Shown: positions 53,874 through 63,077, counted from the stretch's first letter. The stretch: DNA of 64,000 bases from Kitasatospora albolonga (GCA_002082585.1 CP020563.1:682001-746000), one strand, 5' to 3'. Translations and numbers: made by a program. The notes: a model not told the origin generated them from the sequence alone.

Positions 53874-54623
53874 TCACCGGTCGTCCGGCGTCTCTCCCCG
53901 TTCGGCCAGCGCGACCAGCTGTTCCGGGGTCACGCCCTCCGGAATGGGTACGGGGGCCGGGGTGCGCAGGGGCGGCTGCCAGCCCTTCTCCGGGTCCCAG
54001 CTCCGTACGACCCGGGCCGGGGCCCCCGCGACCACCGCGTGGTCGGGGACCTCGCCGCGCACGACCGCGCCCGCCGCGACCACCACGTTCCGGCCGAGCC
54101 GGGCGCCGGGCAGGATCACCGCTCCGGTGCCGATCCAGCAGCCGGGGCCGATCGCGACCGGCTCCATGCGGGGCCACTGCTTGCCCACGGGCTCGTGCGG
54201 GTCGTCGTAGCTGTGGTTGGTCGAGGTGACGTAGACGTACGGACCGCAGTACGTGTCCGGGCCGATGGTCACCGTCGTGTCCGCGATCACATGGCTGCCG
54301 CGCCCCAGGACCACCCCGTCGCCCAGGGTGAGGATCGGGTCGGGCCCCAGGTCCAGGTCCGGCATCATCCCGGCGGTCAGGGTCACCTGCTCGGCGATGA
54401 TGCAGTGGCTGCCCAGCTCGATCCACGGCTCCCCGAAGACCGTGCCCTGCGGGAACGCCAGCCGGGTCCCCTCCCCGATCGCGCCGAAGCGCAGCCGGCC
54501 GGGGTGCTCGGCGGTGACGGCGCCCGCCTCCCGCGCCCACTCCCAGCCGCGGTGGACCAGCCAGGAGGCGGCACGGCGGCCCCGGCGGGCGAGGAAGGAG
54601 AACGTGTTGCGGTTTTTCGGCAC
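53874..54623 (-). CDS. Hexapeptide-repeat acyltransferase
   Basis: The 249-residue protein has left-handed beta-helix hexapeptide repeats (IIAEQVTLTAG, VVLGRGSHVIADTTVTIG, IGPGCWIGTGAVILPGARLG) and the active-site loop STNHSYDD. It resembles maltose/galactoside O-acetyltransferases. The acceptor is unknown. An Arg-rich N-terminus may touch the membrane. The divergent neighbour 160 bp away is another beta-helix protein, a gamma-carbonic anhydrase homologue. Confidence 0.88.
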   Translation of the reverse strand: MPKNRNTFSFLARRGRRAASWLVHRGWEWAREAGAVTAEHPGRLRFGAIGEGTRLAFPQGTVFGEPWIELGSHCIIAEQVTLTAGMMPDLDLGPDPILTLGDGVVLGRGSHVIADTTVTIGPDTYCGPYVYVTSTNHSYDDPHEPVGKQWPRMEPVAIGPGCWIGTGAVILPGARLGRNVVVAAGAVVRGEVPDHAVVAGAPARVVRSWDPEKGWQPPLRTPAPVPIPEGVTPEQLVALAERGETPDDR

Positions 54624-54785
54624 GGGCTCACGGTAGTCGGCGCGGGTGGCGGCGATCCGTGCGGTGACCTGTGATGTTCACCCCACCCCCCGGCGCGGGC
54701 GAGGAGCCGTCGCCTACCGTGTGAGTCGGCCCGATCCCGATCGCAGGCCCCAGGAGCAGCACACCGGACCACCGAGGAGCAGGCC

Positions 54786-55316
54786 ATGGCGGAACAGGCG
54801 TTGATCACGGGCATGGGCGGCAAGGAGCCGGTCATCGACGCGGACGCGTTCGTGGCCCCGACCTCCGTGGTGATCGGAGAGGTGGTGCTGGCCCCCGGTT
54901 CCAGCGTCTGGTACCAGGCCGTGCTGCGCGCCGACTGCGGCCCGATCACGGTCGGCCCGGACAGCAACATCCAGGACAACTGCAGCGTCCACACGGACCC
55001 GGGCTTCCCGCTCACCGTGGGCGCGCGGGTCTCGGTCGGCCACAACGCGGTGCTGCACGGCTGCACCGTGGAGGACGACGTCCTGGTGGGGATGGGCGCC
55101 ACCGTGCTCAACGGCGCGCACATCGGCGCCGGGTCCCTCGTCGCGGCGCAGGCGCTCGTCCCGCAGGGGATGCGGGTGCCGCCGGGGTCGCTGGTCGCGG
55201 GGGTGCCCGCCAAGGTGAAGCGGCCCCTGACAGCGGAGGAGCTGGAGGGCATCCGGTTCAACGCGGCCGGTTACGTGGAGCTGGCCAAGGCCCACCGCGC
55301 GGCGCACGAGGGCTGA
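54786..55316 (+). CDS. Gamma-carbonic-anhydrase-like protein
   Basis: The 176-residue beta-helix protein has the gamma-CA pattern: VWYQAVLRADCGPITVG, NIQDNCSVHTDPG with one zinc His, and VGHNAVLHGCTVEDDVLVGMG with two more. It resembles YrdA/PaaY/CaiE proteins. Zinc-dependent CO2 hydration or a thioesterase-like role are both possible. GGAGCAGG precedes the ATG. Confidence 0.92.
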   Translation: MAEQALITGMGGKEPVIDADAFVAPTSVVIGEVVLAPGSSVWYQAVLRADCGPITVGPDSNIQDNCSVHTDPGFPLTVGARVSVGHNAVLHGCTVEDDVLVGMGATVLNGAHIGAGSLVAAQALVPQGMRVPPGSLVAGVPAKVKRPLTAEELEGIRFNAAGYVELAKAHRAAHEG

Positions 55317-55409
55317 GCCTCGCCCGTGTGGGCCCGCACATACCGGAAGCCGCCGCTCCCCTCCCCGACCGGAGGGGGCGGCGGCCCCGGGAACGTACGC
55401 CCGCGGGCG

Positions 55410-55862
55410 TCAGCTGTTGGGGCGCAGGGTCCACACGACGGTCATCTCGCCCGTGACCGCCCCGTCCGCCCGCTGGATCTCGATGGCGACGGGGAACTCG
55501 GGGCGCTCCCCGGCGTCGAGCTGGGCGACGACGTCGGCGATCGGGCGGCCGAGGGTGGCGGTCGCGGTGACCTCTCCCATGGCGAGCTTCTTGTAGCCGA
55601 TCTCGGCCTTGACGGCGAGCGGCACGGCCCGGGACATCTGGTCGCCGAAGGCGGCGATGACGATGGCACCACTGGCGGACTCGGCGAGCGTGAACATCGC
55701 TCCGGCGTGCGGCCCGCCGACGTGGTTGTGGTACTCCGCCTGGTCCGGCAGCCGGACGACGGCGCGCTCGGGGGTCGTCTCCAGGAATTCGAGGTTGAGG
55801 GTCCGGGCCATCGGAACCGTCGCGACGAGCATCTCGCCGACGGTCATCTGTTCAGCGCTCAT
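55410..55862 (-). CDS. PaaI/DUF4442 hot-dog thioesterase-like protein
   Basis: The 150-residue protein is a hot-dog fold protein of the PaaI/DUF4442 type: [22 protein letters not shown] carries the family's active-site helix region. It may hydrolyse acyl-CoA. A start at 55880 adds six residues. It is monocistronic and convergent with the gamma-CA gene. Confidence 0.85.
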   Translation of the reverse strand: MSAEQMTVGEMLVATVPMARTLNLEFLETTPERAVVRLPDQAEYHNHVGGPHAGAMFTLAESASGAIVIAAFGDQMSRAVPLAVKAEIGYKKLAMGEVTATATLGRPIADVVAQLDAGERPEFPVAIEIQRADGAVTGEMTVVWTLRPNS

Positions 55863-55992
55863 GGACCGAAGGTTACTCATGAGTAGCCAGGTTTGGCCAT
55901 CCCCCGCCCTCCCCCCTGTTACGGCACCGGGACAGCTCTGGGACAGGGGCGGGCGTGGCAGTGGACACGCCACCCATCTATGGTTACTGGCC

Positions 55993-57165
55993 ATGTGGCC
56001 AGGACAGCAGCCGCCCGGGGGCGAGCAGAACCCGCAGGACCCGAACCAGAACCCGTACCAGCAGCCGGGGTACCAGCAGCCGAACCCCTATCAGCAGCCG
56101 GGGTATCCGCAGCAGGGGCAGCAGCCCGGCCAGCAGCCGGGACAGCCCGGCGCGCCCGGATACCCGCCGGGCCAGCCCGGACAGCAGCCCGGTCAGCCGG
56201 GGTACGGACAGCCGGGGCAGCCGGGGTACGGACAGCCCGGGTACGGGCAGCAGCCGGGTTACGGGCAGCCCAACCCGTACCAGCAGCCGACCGTCCCGCA
56301 GTACGCGGTCACGGGGCCGCCCGGCGGGCCGAAGCCCGGCGACGGCAAAAAGAAGACGACCGTCATCGCCATCGTCGCGGCGACCGCGGTCGTCGTGGCC
56401 GCCGTCGTCACCGGCGTCATCGTGATGAACAACAAGGACGACGACGGCGGCTCGACCGTCGCCGACGACAAGAAGTCCGCCTCCCCGAGCGCGAAGCCGA
56501 GCGTGTCGGAGGACGCGAGCTCCGCCCCGGTGGAGAACCCGCGCGGCTCCGAGGGCGACCCCGAGCCCCTCGTGCCGGGGTGGAAGGTCGTCACCAACCC
56601 GAAGTGGGGCACGCAGTTCGACGTCCCCGGTGACTGGGAGGTCTCCAGCTCGGGTGTGTTCGCGGGCTTCGAGGACTCCAAGAACCCCGAGAACGCGCCG
56701 GTCGCCGGATTCACCGCGCCCGCCTTCTACAAGAGCAAGTGGTGCGTCGAGGACTCCGACAAGGACGGCCGCGACGAGGAGACCGAGCTGGCCGGCGTCG
56801 GGACGAAGGGCGCCCGCGGGGCGAAGAGCACCGACGAGGCCGCGAAGGCCGAGGCGGGCACCTGGGTCTGGGCGGCGTACGGCCAGAGCGACCCGAAGGA
56901 GAAGGTCAAGGTCGGCGATCCGAAGCCGTTCACCACGCAGTCGGGCCTCTCCGGCAGCGTCGTGACCGCCACCGCGACCGGGCTGGCCAAGAAGCAGAAG
57001 TGCGACACCGACGGGAAGTCGATCGCCTTCTCCTTCAAGAACTCCAAGGGCGACTTCTCGACCTGGGTCCTCTACGCCGTCGCGGGCGTGGACGACGAAC
57101 TCCCGGACGCCACCGTCCAGAAGATCCTGAGCACGGTCCGGCTCTCCGGCGACCCGACCGGCTGA
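55993..57165 (+). CDS. Membrane-anchored protein with Pro/Gln/Gly/Tyr-rich N-terminus
   Basis: The 390-residue protein opens with ~100 residues of low-complexity repeats ([18 protein letters not shown]). A Lys cluster and one transmembrane segment ([20 protein letters not shown], about 118-138) follow, then a Ser/Lys linker and an external domain of about 200 residues with two Cys. Such proteins are common in Streptomyces, and the external domain resembles no enzyme I know. The N-terminal tail is predicted cytosolic. A TATGGT box 8 nt before the ATG suggests a leaderless mRNA. Confidence 0.88.
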   Translation: MWPGQQPPGGEQNPQDPNQNPYQQPGYQQPNPYQQPGYPQQGQQPGQQPGQPGAPGYPPGQPGQQPGQPGYGQPGQPGYGQPGYGQQPGYGQPNPYQQPTVPQYAVTGPPGGPKPGDGKKKTTVIAIVAATAVVVAAVVTGVIVMNNKDDDGGSTVADDKKSASPSAKPSVSEDASSAPVENPRGSEGDPEPLVPGWKVVTNPKWGTQFDVPGDWEVSSSGVFAGFEDSKNPENAPVAGFTAPAFYKSKWCVEDSDKDGRDEETELAGVGTKGARGAKSTDEAAKAEAGTWVWAAYGQSDPKEKVKVGDPKPFTTQSGLSGSVVTATATGLAKKQKCDTDGKSIAFSFKNSKGDFSTWVLYAVAGVDDELPDATVQKILSTVRLSGDPTG

Positions 57166-57176
57166 CGCCCGTCCGC

Positions 57177-57208
57177 CCCGGCCCGGGCACGCTGTCCCCC
57201 GGGCCGGG
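57177..57208 (+). terminator. Hairpin terminator after the Pro/Gln-rich protein gene
   Basis: CCCGGCCCGGG and CCCGGGCCGGG pair over 11 bp around a 10-nt loop, 11 nt after the stop. Confidence 0.7.
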
Positions 57209-57271
57209 ACGGGGCTTCCCGTGTCCGGTCGGCCTCCCGCATCCAGCCGACGCCCGCCGCAGGCCGACCCA

Positions 57272-57342
57272 CCGTCCTCAGCCAACTCTCCGTCTTCAGC
57301 CGACCGCCACCCTCAGCCGATGCTCCGTCCTCAGCCGATGCT
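57272..57342 (+). repeat. 18-bp tandem repeat at a convergent gene end
   Basis: Four units of about 18 bp (CCGTCCTCAGCCGATGCT and variants) run from 57272 to 57342. The last unit overlaps the 3' end of the spermidine-synthase-like gene on the minus strand (57331), so it encodes the final residues GAFSIG of that protein. Confidence 0.75.
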
Positions 57343-58176
57343 GAAGGCGCCCTCCGGCGGTTCGGGCGAGGCGACGGCGTCAGCGTCCCGCACCGGGCGG
57401 GCCCCACCGATGAACCGGACCAGCGCGTCACCGTGCGTGACCCTGGCCGGAAAGGCGTCGGCGGCGCAGCGGCGGATGAGCGGCGCCGTGTCGATGGGGG
57501 CGTGCGAGGCCAGCAGCACGACATTGCCGAAGCGCCTGCCGCGCAGCACCGCCGGTTCACCGATCAGCGCCAGCTCCTCGAAGGCCGCCGCGAAGTTGGC
57601 GAGTTGGGAGCGGAGGAACGCGAAGGGCGCGCTGTCGGCCAGGTTGGCCGCGTAGATCCCGTCGCGCCGCAGCACCCGCCCGGCGGCCCGCGCGTACTCC
57701 ACCGAGGTCAGGTGGGCCGGGACCCGGGAGCCGCCGAAGACGTCCGCGACGACGAGATCGGCGGACCGGGCCGGTGCCGCTTCCAGCCGGGCCCGGGCGT
57801 CGGCGGCGTGCACGCTGATGCCGCTGCCGTCGGGCAGCGGCAGATGCTCCCGCACCATCCGCAGCAGCTCGCGGTCCGCCTCGACGACGTCCTGCCGCGA
57901 GCCGGGGCGGACCGCCGCGACGTACCGGGGCACGGTCAGCGCGCCGCCGCCGAGGTGCAGGACGTCCAGCGGGGTACCGGCGGGCGCCGCGCACTCCACG
58001 ACATGCGCGAGGCGCCGTACGTACTCGAACTCCAGGTACGTCGGATCGTCGAGGTCCACGTACGACTGGGGCGCTTCGTCGACCGTCAGCAGCCAGGCCC
58101 GGTCGCGGTCCACATCGGGCAGCAGCCGGGCGGTGCCGCAGTCGACCTCGCGGATGACGGGTATCGGATCGTTCAC
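57331..58176 (-). CDS. Spermidine-synthase-like protein
   Basis: The 281-residue protein has the Rossmann fold of polyamine synthases: LDVLHLGGGALTVPRYVAAV (motif I), VVEADRELLRMV, SVHAADARARLEAA and DLVVADVFGGSRVP. The polyamine-binding Asp/Glu positions are only partly matched, and many Streptomyces have such proteins without known substrate. An SAM-dependent or aminopropyl-type reaction is possible. Its 3' end lies in an 18-bp repeat array. Confidence 0.85.
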   Translation of the reverse strand: MNDPIPVIREVDCGTARLLPDVDRDRAWLLTVDEAPQSYVDLDDPTYLEFEYVRRLAHVVECAAPAGTPLDVLHLGGGALTVPRYVAAVRPGSRQDVVEADRELLRMVREHLPLPDGSGISVHAADARARLEAAPARSADLVVADVFGGSRVPAHLTSVEYARAAGRVLRRDGIYAANLADSAPFAFLRSQLANFAAAFEELALIGEPAVLRGRRFGNVVLLASHAPIDTAPLIRRCAADAFPARVTHGDALVRFIGGARPVRDADAVASPEPPEGAFSIG

Positions 58177-58244
58177 CCCTCCATTGTCGCGCGGCCCCGC
58201 CGCCCGTCACCCCCGTATCCAGGGGTGGCGGGCGGCGGCGGCCC

Positions 58245-59420
58245 TCAGAACAGCCCGGTGACCGTGCCCGCGCCGACCGTGCGCCCGCCCTCGCGGATCG
58301 CGAAGCCGAGGCCGGATTCCAGCGGGACGTCACGGCCCAGCTCCACGGTCATGGTGACCGTGTCACCGGGGCGCGCGACCGCCGTCCCGCCGAGGTCGAC
58401 GTCCCCGACGACGTCCGCCGTACGGATGTAGAACTGCGGCCGGTAACCGGTGGCGACCGGGGTGGACCGGCCGCCCTCCTTCGCCGACAGGACGTACACC
58501 TGCGCGGTGAACCGGCGGCTGGGCGTGACACTGCCGGGCGCGGCCACGACATGGCCGCGCCGGACCCGGTCACGCTCCACGCCGCGCAGGAGCAGCGCCA
58601 CGTTGTCCCCGGCCTCGGCGGACTCCATCGGCTTGCCGAAGGTCTCCAGACCGGTGACGACCGTCTCGATGTCCGCGCCCAGCACCTGGACCCGGTCCCC
58701 CACGCGGACGGTGCCGCGCTCGACGGCGCCGGTGACGACGGTGCCCCGGCCGGTGATGGTCAGGACGTTCTCGACGGAGAGCAGGAACGGCGCGTCGGTG
58801 TAGCGCACCGGCATCGGTACGTATGTGTCGACGGCGTCCAGCAGCCCTTCGATCGCCGCCGTCCACCGTGGGTCGCCCTCCAGCGCCTTGAGCCCGGAGA
58901 CCCGGACCACGGGAACGGTGTCGCCGCCGTACCCGTGCGCGGAAAGCAGCTCACGGACCTCCAGCTCGACCAGGTCGATCAGCTCGGGGTCGCCCGCGTC
59001 GGCCTTGTTGAGGGCGACGACGATGTGGTCGACGCCCACTTGACGGGCCAGCAGGACGTGCTCGGCGGTCTGCGGCATGATCCCGTCGAGCGCGGAGACG
59101 ACGAGGATCGCCCCGTCGAGCTGCGCCGCGCCGGTCACCATGTTCTTGATGTAGTCCGCGTGACCGGGCATGTCGACGTGCGCGTAGTGGCGGGTGTCGG
59201 TCTCGTACTCGACGTGCGCGATGTTGATGGTGATACCGCGCTGGGCCTCCTCGGGGGCCCGGTCGATCCGGTCGAAGGACACGTAGGAGGTGGAGCTGCC
59301 GCCCCGCTCGCTGAGGACCTTGGTGATGGCGGCGGTGAGGGTGGTCTTGCCGTGGTCGACGTGGCCCATGGTGCCGATGTTGAGGTGCGGCTTGGTGCGC
59401 ACGTAAGCCGTCTTGGACAT
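58245..59420 (-). CDS. tuf3: Divergent second EF-Tu (tuf3-type)
   Basis: The 391-residue protein is a complete EF-Tu: GHVDHGKT (19-26), [27 protein letters not shown] (DCPGH in housekeeping EF-Tu), NKAD, and [10 protein letters not shown] in domain 2/3. It differs from Streptomyces EF-Tu1 at many places. For example, the FF before the GYRPQF segment is VA, and the GLKFAIREGG end reads [10 protein letters not shown]. Those regions border the kirromycin site in domain 3. Streptomyces tuf3 genes are stress- or stringent-response-linked and weakly expressed. AAGGAAC precedes the ATG. It may confer elfamycin tolerance or specialised translation. Confidence 0.94.
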   Translation of the reverse strand: MSKTAYVRTKPHLNIGTMGHVDHGKTTLTAAITKVLSERGGSSTSYVSFDRIDRAPEEAQRGITINIAHVEYETDTRHYAHVDMPGHADYIKNMVTGAAQLDGAILVVSALDGIMPQTAEHVLLARQVGVDHIVVALNKADAGDPELIDLVELEVRELLSAHGYGGDTVPVVRVSGLKALEGDPRWTAAIEGLLDAVDTYVPMPVRYTDAPFLLSVENVLTITGRGTVVTGAVERGTVRVGDRVQVLGADIETVVTGLETFGKPMESAEAGDNVALLLRGVERDRVRRGHVVAAPGSVTPSRRFTAQVYVLSAKEGGRSTPVATGYRPQFYIRTADVVGDVDLGGTAVARPGDTVTMTVELGRDVPLESGLGFAIREGGRTVGAGTVTGLF

Positions 59421-59476
59421 GGCTCGTTCCTTAAGAACTCGAAGCTGAGAAGAGAGAAAGACCCCAGGGCCCCGCC

Positions 59477-59519
59477 GACCCTCCCCTTGCGGGGTCCGCC
59501 GGACTGTCGGGGGAGGGTC
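59477..59519 (-). promoter_or_regulatory. Leader hairpin upstream of tuf3
   Basis: GACCCTCCCC (59477-59486) and GGGGAGGGTC (59510-59519) are perfectly complementary over 10 bp. Between them CCCC-TTGC-GGGG and GTCC-GCC-GGAC can form alternative inner hairpins. The structure lies 57-99 bp upstream of the tuf3 start. It could be an attenuator of tuf3 or the terminator of the upstream alkD-type gene. Confidence 0.5.
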
Positions 59520-59664
59520 AGCTTCGGGCGCCGCCGATGGGCGCCGCCGCTGCGATGACGGCTGCGGTGGAGGCCGTGGCCACGTCGTTGACGGCAGCCT
59601 TCGGCGCGTCCGCGACTGCGGACGGCGCTGCGAGGAAGGCGTACCGGAACATGCCTCTGATCAT
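59518..59664 (-). CDS. Possible 48-residue small protein between alkD and tuf3
   Basis: An ATG frame of 48 codons encodes an Ala-rich peptide ([17 protein letters not shown]..., [15 protein letters not shown]). The composition could suit a short helix or a membrane-associated peptide, but there is no clear ribosome binding site and no recognised family. The stop coincides with the leader hairpin of tuf3. It may be non-coding. Confidence 0.25.
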   Translation of the reverse strand: MIRGMFRYAFLAAPSAVADAPKAAVNDVATASTAAVIAAAAPIGGARS

Positions 59665-59726
59665 GGCGGGGCGGGACCGCGGCGTCGAATGGTTTTCCGC
59701 GTGGCTTCCCGTGGCTTCCCCGCGCC

Positions 59727-60560
59727 TCAGAGGTTCTTGAGCGCCTCGCGCACGGAGAGCGGGGACAGCCGGGTCCGGGCACCCTCGACGAAGTCGCGTA
59801 CGGCGGTGGGGTCGGTCTTCGCGTACTCCCGCAGCGCCCAGCCGATCGCCTTGCGGATGAAGAAGTCCGGGTGGTCCGCGCGGCGCAGGCAGTAGCCGAA
59901 GAGGCGGTCGGTGTCGGTGGCCTCCTTGTAGCGCAGCTGGTGAAGGAGGGCGGTACGGGCGACCCACAGGTTCTCGTCCTCGGCCCACCGGTCCATCTCC
60001 CGGGCGAGCGCCGGATCGGCGGCCACCAGCGGCCCCGCGACATGCGCGGCGAGCAGATCGACCGTGTCCCACCAGGGGGTGGTGGTGACGAGGTGGTGCA
60101 GGACGGGCAGGAAGCCGGAGGAGCAGGAGGCCACGTACCGGCGGAGGTAGTCGACGGCGAAGTACTGGTACTCGCGCTCGGGCAGCTCCCAGCAGCGCAG
60201 CGCGACCGCCGTGCAGTCCCGCTCGTCCGGCCGCCCGGTGCCCGCCAGCACGGCCTTCGACAGGGCCCGGCGCCGAGGGGTGGGAATCCCGAGGAAGGGG
60301 GCGATGTGCTTCATGTACGCGGCGGCTCCCTCGGCCCGTACGGGATCGGCGGCCGGGGCGTACGCCTCGGTCAGCCGCGCGAGCACGGTGTCGGCGAGCG
60401 GACTGTCCGGTACGGCGGGAGCGTCCGGTACGGCAGCGGGAAGCGGGCTGTCCGTTACGTCAAGGTCGTCCGGTACGGCACCGGGAAGCGGGTCGTCCGG
60501 TTCGGCGGGGGCGGAGGCTGCTGCAGGGTCCACGCGACGTACGTTACGGCGATCATCCAC
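59727..60560 (-). CDS. AlkD-like DNA alkylation repair glycosylase
   Basis: The ~220-residue C-terminal part is a HEAT-repeat DNA glycosylase of the AlkD type: ELPEREYQYFAVDYLRRYV, WWDTVDLLAAHVAGPL, WVARTALLHQLRYKE and FIRKAIGWALREYAK, with the Trp/Asp residues that cradle alkylated bases. The first ~55 residues are Pro/Asp-rich repeats (PDDPLPGAVPDD, PDSPLADT) from a minisatellite, so the true start may be further in. The product excises N3/N7-alkyl purines. Confidence 0.88.
   Translation of the reverse strand: MDDRRNVRRVDPAAASAPAEPDDPLPGAVPDDLDVTDSPLPAAVPDAPAVPDSPLADTVLARLTEAYAPAADPVRAEGAAAYMKHIAPFLGIPTPRRRALSKAVLAGTGRPDERDCTAVALRCWELPEREYQYFAVDYLRRYVASCSSGFLPVLHHLVTTTPWWDTVDLLAAHVAGPLVAADPALAREMDRWAEDENLWVARTALLHQLRYKEATDTDRLFGYCLRRADHPDFFIRKAIGWALREYAKTDPTAVRDFVEGARTRLSPLSVREALKNL
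60409..60510. repeat. Minisatellite in the 5' end of the AlkD-like gene
   Basis: GTCCGGTACGGC and close variants (GTCCGTTACGTC, GTCCGGTTCGGC) recur five times from about 60409 to 60510. They encode Asp/Pro repeats of the AlkD-like protein on the minus strand. Confidence 0.6.
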
Positions 60561-60570
60561 CGTTTTCGGT

Positions 60571-60576
60571 TACTCT
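60571..60576 (+). promoter_or_regulatory. -10 box TACTCT before the VTT protein gene
   Basis: TACTCT ends 6 nt before the ATG (60583), so transcription would start at the first base of the codon and give a leaderless message. Confidence 0.5.
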
Positions 60577-60582
60577 CCCCGA

Positions 60583-61305
60583 ATGTTCGACCCCGTCCCC
60601 ACCACCCGTCCCGCCGGTGGTGCGGCCCTTCGCTTCTCGAAGGCGCTGCTCTCCCCCTGGTCCCGGTTCTCACTGCTCGTCGCGGTGCTGCTGGCCGCCG
60701 CGTCGACGATGCTGCTGTTCGAACCACAGCGGCTGCTGGCGTCGGGCTGGCCGGAGCAGCTGACCGGTGGTGGTGCGGCGATGCTGTTCGGGCTCGCGTA
60801 CGGGGCGCTGACCGTGGCGTTCGTGCCGCGCCCGCTCCTGAACCTCGCCGCCGGGGCGCTCTTCGGTACGCAGACGGGGCTGATAGCGGCGCTGGCGGGC
60901 ACGGTGCTGGGCGCGGGCGTCTCGTTCATGCTGGGCCGGGTGCTGGGCCAGGACGCGCTGCGCACCCTGCTGCGCGGGCGGGTGCTCACCGCCGCCGACG
61001 GGGTGCTGAGCCGGCACGGCTTCCGCTCGGTGCTGGCGCTCCGCCTCTTCCCCGGTATCCCCTTCGCCGCCGCCAACTACTGTGCGGCGACCTCCCGCAT
61101 GGGTTATCCGCCCTTCCTCCTGGCCACCGGGATCGGCTCCATCCCTAACACGGCGGCGTACGTGATAGCGGGCAGCGAGGCCGCGTCGCCGACCTCGCCG
61201 CTGTTCCTGGCCGCGACGGGGTTCATCGTGCTCTCCGGTCTCGGCGGCGCGCTGGTGGCCTGGCGCAAGCGCCACCGGCTCCGCCGGGACACGCCGAAGG
61301 GCTGA
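60583..61305 (+). CDS. VTT/DedA-related (TVP38/TMEM64) membrane protein
   Basis: The 240-residue protein has a cytosolic N-terminus and about five transmembrane segments. It carries the VTT domain (FVPRPLLNLAAGALFGTQTGL, VSFMLGRVLG, LALRLFPGIPFAAANYCAATS). DedA/VTT proteins flip undecaprenyl phosphate or other lipids. The neighbour uppP, 190 bp downstream in the same direction, makes undecaprenyl phosphate, which suits that role. Confidence 0.92.
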   Translation: MFDPVPTTRPAGGAALRFSKALLSPWSRFSLLVAVLLAAASTMLLFEPQRLLASGWPEQLTGGGAAMLFGLAYGALTVAFVPRPLLNLAAGALFGTQTGLIAALAGTVLGAGVSFMLGRVLGQDALRTLLRGRVLTAADGVLSRHGFRSVLALRLFPGIPFAAANYCAATSRMGYPPFLLATGIGSIPNTAAYVIAGSEAASPTSPLFLAATGFIVLSGLGGALVAWRKRHRLRRDTPKG

Positions 61306-61495
61306 CCGGGACACGGCGGAAGCCCCGGCGGACGACGGCACCGGAACGACCGGTGCGGTCAGCCTGGCGTTCACTTTCAGGCGATACGCTGCCCGCGACC
61401 TCGATGTCCTTGACGTCGCTCCGCACTCCGCACGCAGCCGACGGGCCCGCCGCCCGTGGCCGATGCACGATCACCTCCGGGATGGCTTAAGCCCC

Positions 61496-62368
61496 ATGAG
61501 CTGGTTCGAATCATTCGTCCTGGGACTCGTTCAGGGACTGACCGAGTTCCTGCCGATCTCCTCCAGCGCCCATCTGCGGCTGACCGCCGCGTTCGCCGGC
61601 TGGCAGGACCCGGGGGCGGCCTTCACCGCCATCAGCCAGATCGGCACGGAGGCGGCGGTGCTGATCTACTTCCGCAAGGACATCGCGCGCATCCTTTCGG
61701 CGTGGTTCCGCTCGCTGACGGACAAGGAGATGCGCAGCGACCACGATGCCCAGGTGGGATGGCTGGTCATCGTGGGCTCGCTCCCCATCGGGGTGCTGGG
61801 CATCACGCTCAAGGACCAGATCGAGGGCCCCTTCCGCGACCTGCGGCTGATCGCGACGACGCTCATCGTCATGGGCATCGTCCTCGGGATCGCCGACCGG
61901 CTGGCCGCACGCGACGAGGCGGGCGGCAAGCACCGCGCCGTGAAGGAACGCAAGACGCTCAAGGACCTCGGCGTCCGGGACGGTCTGATCTACGGCTTCT
62001 GCCAGGCGATGGCGCTGATCCCCGGTGTCTCGCGCTCGGGCGCGACGATCAGCGGTGGTCTGCTGATGGGCTACACGCGCGAGTCGGCCGCCCGCTACTC
62101 CTTCCTGCTGGCCATCCCGGCGGTGCTCGCCTCGGGCGCGTACGAGCTGAAGGACGTGGGCGAGGGCCATGTGTCCTGGGGGCCGACGATCTTCGCGACG
62201 CTGGTGGCGTTCTTTGTCGGATATGCCGTTATCGCGTGGTTCATGAAGTTCATTACGACCAAGAGCTTCATGCCGTTCGTGATCTACCGGGTGGCGCTCG
62301 GTATCCTCATCTTCATCCTCGTCTCGGCCGGTGTGCTGAGCCCGCACGCGGGTGAGTCCGCGGGCTGA
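61496..62368 (+). CDS. uppP: Undecaprenyl-diphosphatase UppP (BacA)
   Basis: UppP dephosphorylates undecaprenyl diphosphate to recycle the wall lipid carrier; its presence gives bacitracin tolerance. The 290-residue integral membrane protein has GLVQGLTEFLPISSSAHLRL with the catalytic Glu region near the start and ALIPGVSRSGATISGG with the second active-site motif. Eight hydrophobic segments are seen. The ATG at 61496 matches the family start; an ATG at 61463 is in frame but less likely. A terminator follows. Confidence 0.96.
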   Translation: MSWFESFVLGLVQGLTEFLPISSSAHLRLTAAFAGWQDPGAAFTAISQIGTEAAVLIYFRKDIARILSAWFRSLTDKEMRSDHDAQVGWLVIVGSLPIGVLGITLKDQIEGPFRDLRLIATTLIVMGIVLGIADRLAARDEAGGKHRAVKERKTLKDLGVRDGLIYGFCQAMALIPGVSRSGATISGGLLMGYTRESAARYSFLLAIPAVLASGAYELKDVGEGHVSWGPTIFATLVAFFVGYAVIAWFMKFITTKSFMPFVIYRVALGILIFILVSAGVLSPHAGESAG

Positions 62369-62382
62369 CGCCACGGTTGCGC

Positions 62383-62412
62383 GTCCCCGCCCGGGAGCAG
62401 CCGGGCGGGGAC
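62383..62412 (+). terminator. Hairpin terminator after uppP
   Basis: GTCCCCGCCCGG and CCGGGCGGGGAC pair over 12 bp around a 6-nt loop, 14 nt past the uppP stop. Confidence 0.8.
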
Positions 62413-62484
62413 GATCCAGCAGCGCAGCAGCCAGCAGCGCGGATAGATGTCACCACCGTAGAGCGAGGGTCTGACAACGCCGGT

Positions 62485-63042
62485 TCAGCGGCCCGTGAGC
62501 CCCGTCGCCGCCAGGACCGCGTCCACCGTCTCTTCCACCGTCAGCCCGGCGTTGTCGATCCAGAGGCCCTCGTCGGCCAGTTCGGTGCGCATCGCCGCGT
62601 CCAGGAAGGACCAGTCCGTGGTGAGCGTCTTGTCCCGGGCGAGGTTGCGCTCCCCCGCCTTCGCCGCACCCGGGGCGAGGACCACGAAGTGCAGCGGCCC
62701 GACGGCGGTCTGCCGCCGGTAGAAGCCGAGGTGGGCCCGGCGGACGACCACGTCGTCGATGACCGGGACGAACCCGGCGGAGACGAAACTGTCCGCCAGC
62801 AGGCAGGCGTTGCGGGCCCGGAGGAAGATCTGCCGGTCCGCCTCGGCGTCCGGCTCCGGGGAGGGCCACCGCCCGCCCGTGACAATGAGTCCCTGGAGCG
62901 CGTCCACCTCGATATGGGCCGAGGCGGCGAACCGGGCCGCCAGCGCGGCGGCCACCGTGGACTTCCCGCTGCCGGGGATACCGCTCAGCAGGACCGCCCC
63001 CGCCGCCGGTTCGCCGTCCACCGGCACTTCGTTCCAGGTCAT
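62485..63042 (-). CDS. P-loop kinase/phosphotransferase-like protein
   Basis: The 185-residue protein starts with a P-loop LLSGIPGSGKSTVAAAL near residues 18-34 and has the overall look of small AAA/chloramphenicol-phosphotransferase-like kinases (VIDDVVVRRAHLGFY, DKTLTTDWSFLDAAM). The phosphoryl acceptor is unknown. It lies downstream of the ECF sigma gene but is separated from it by two hairpins. Confidence 0.85.
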   Translation of the reverse strand: MTWNEVPVDGEPAAGAVLLSGIPGSGKSTVAAALAARFAASAHIEVDALQGLIVTGGRWPSPEPDAEADRQIFLRARNACLLADSFVSAGFVPVIDDVVVRRAHLGFYRRQTAVGPLHFVVLAPGAAKAGERNLARDKTLTTDWSFLDAAMRTELADEGLWIDNAGLTVEETVDAVLAATGLTGR

Positions 63043-63077
63043 CGTCCCCGCTCCGCCCCCGGGCGGCCCGCGCCGCG

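Noticed and set aside
61503..61513. GGTTCGAATCA, a tRNA T-loop-like motif
   Set aside because: It encodes the WFES segment at the start of UppP; no acceptor stem or anticodon arm surrounds it.
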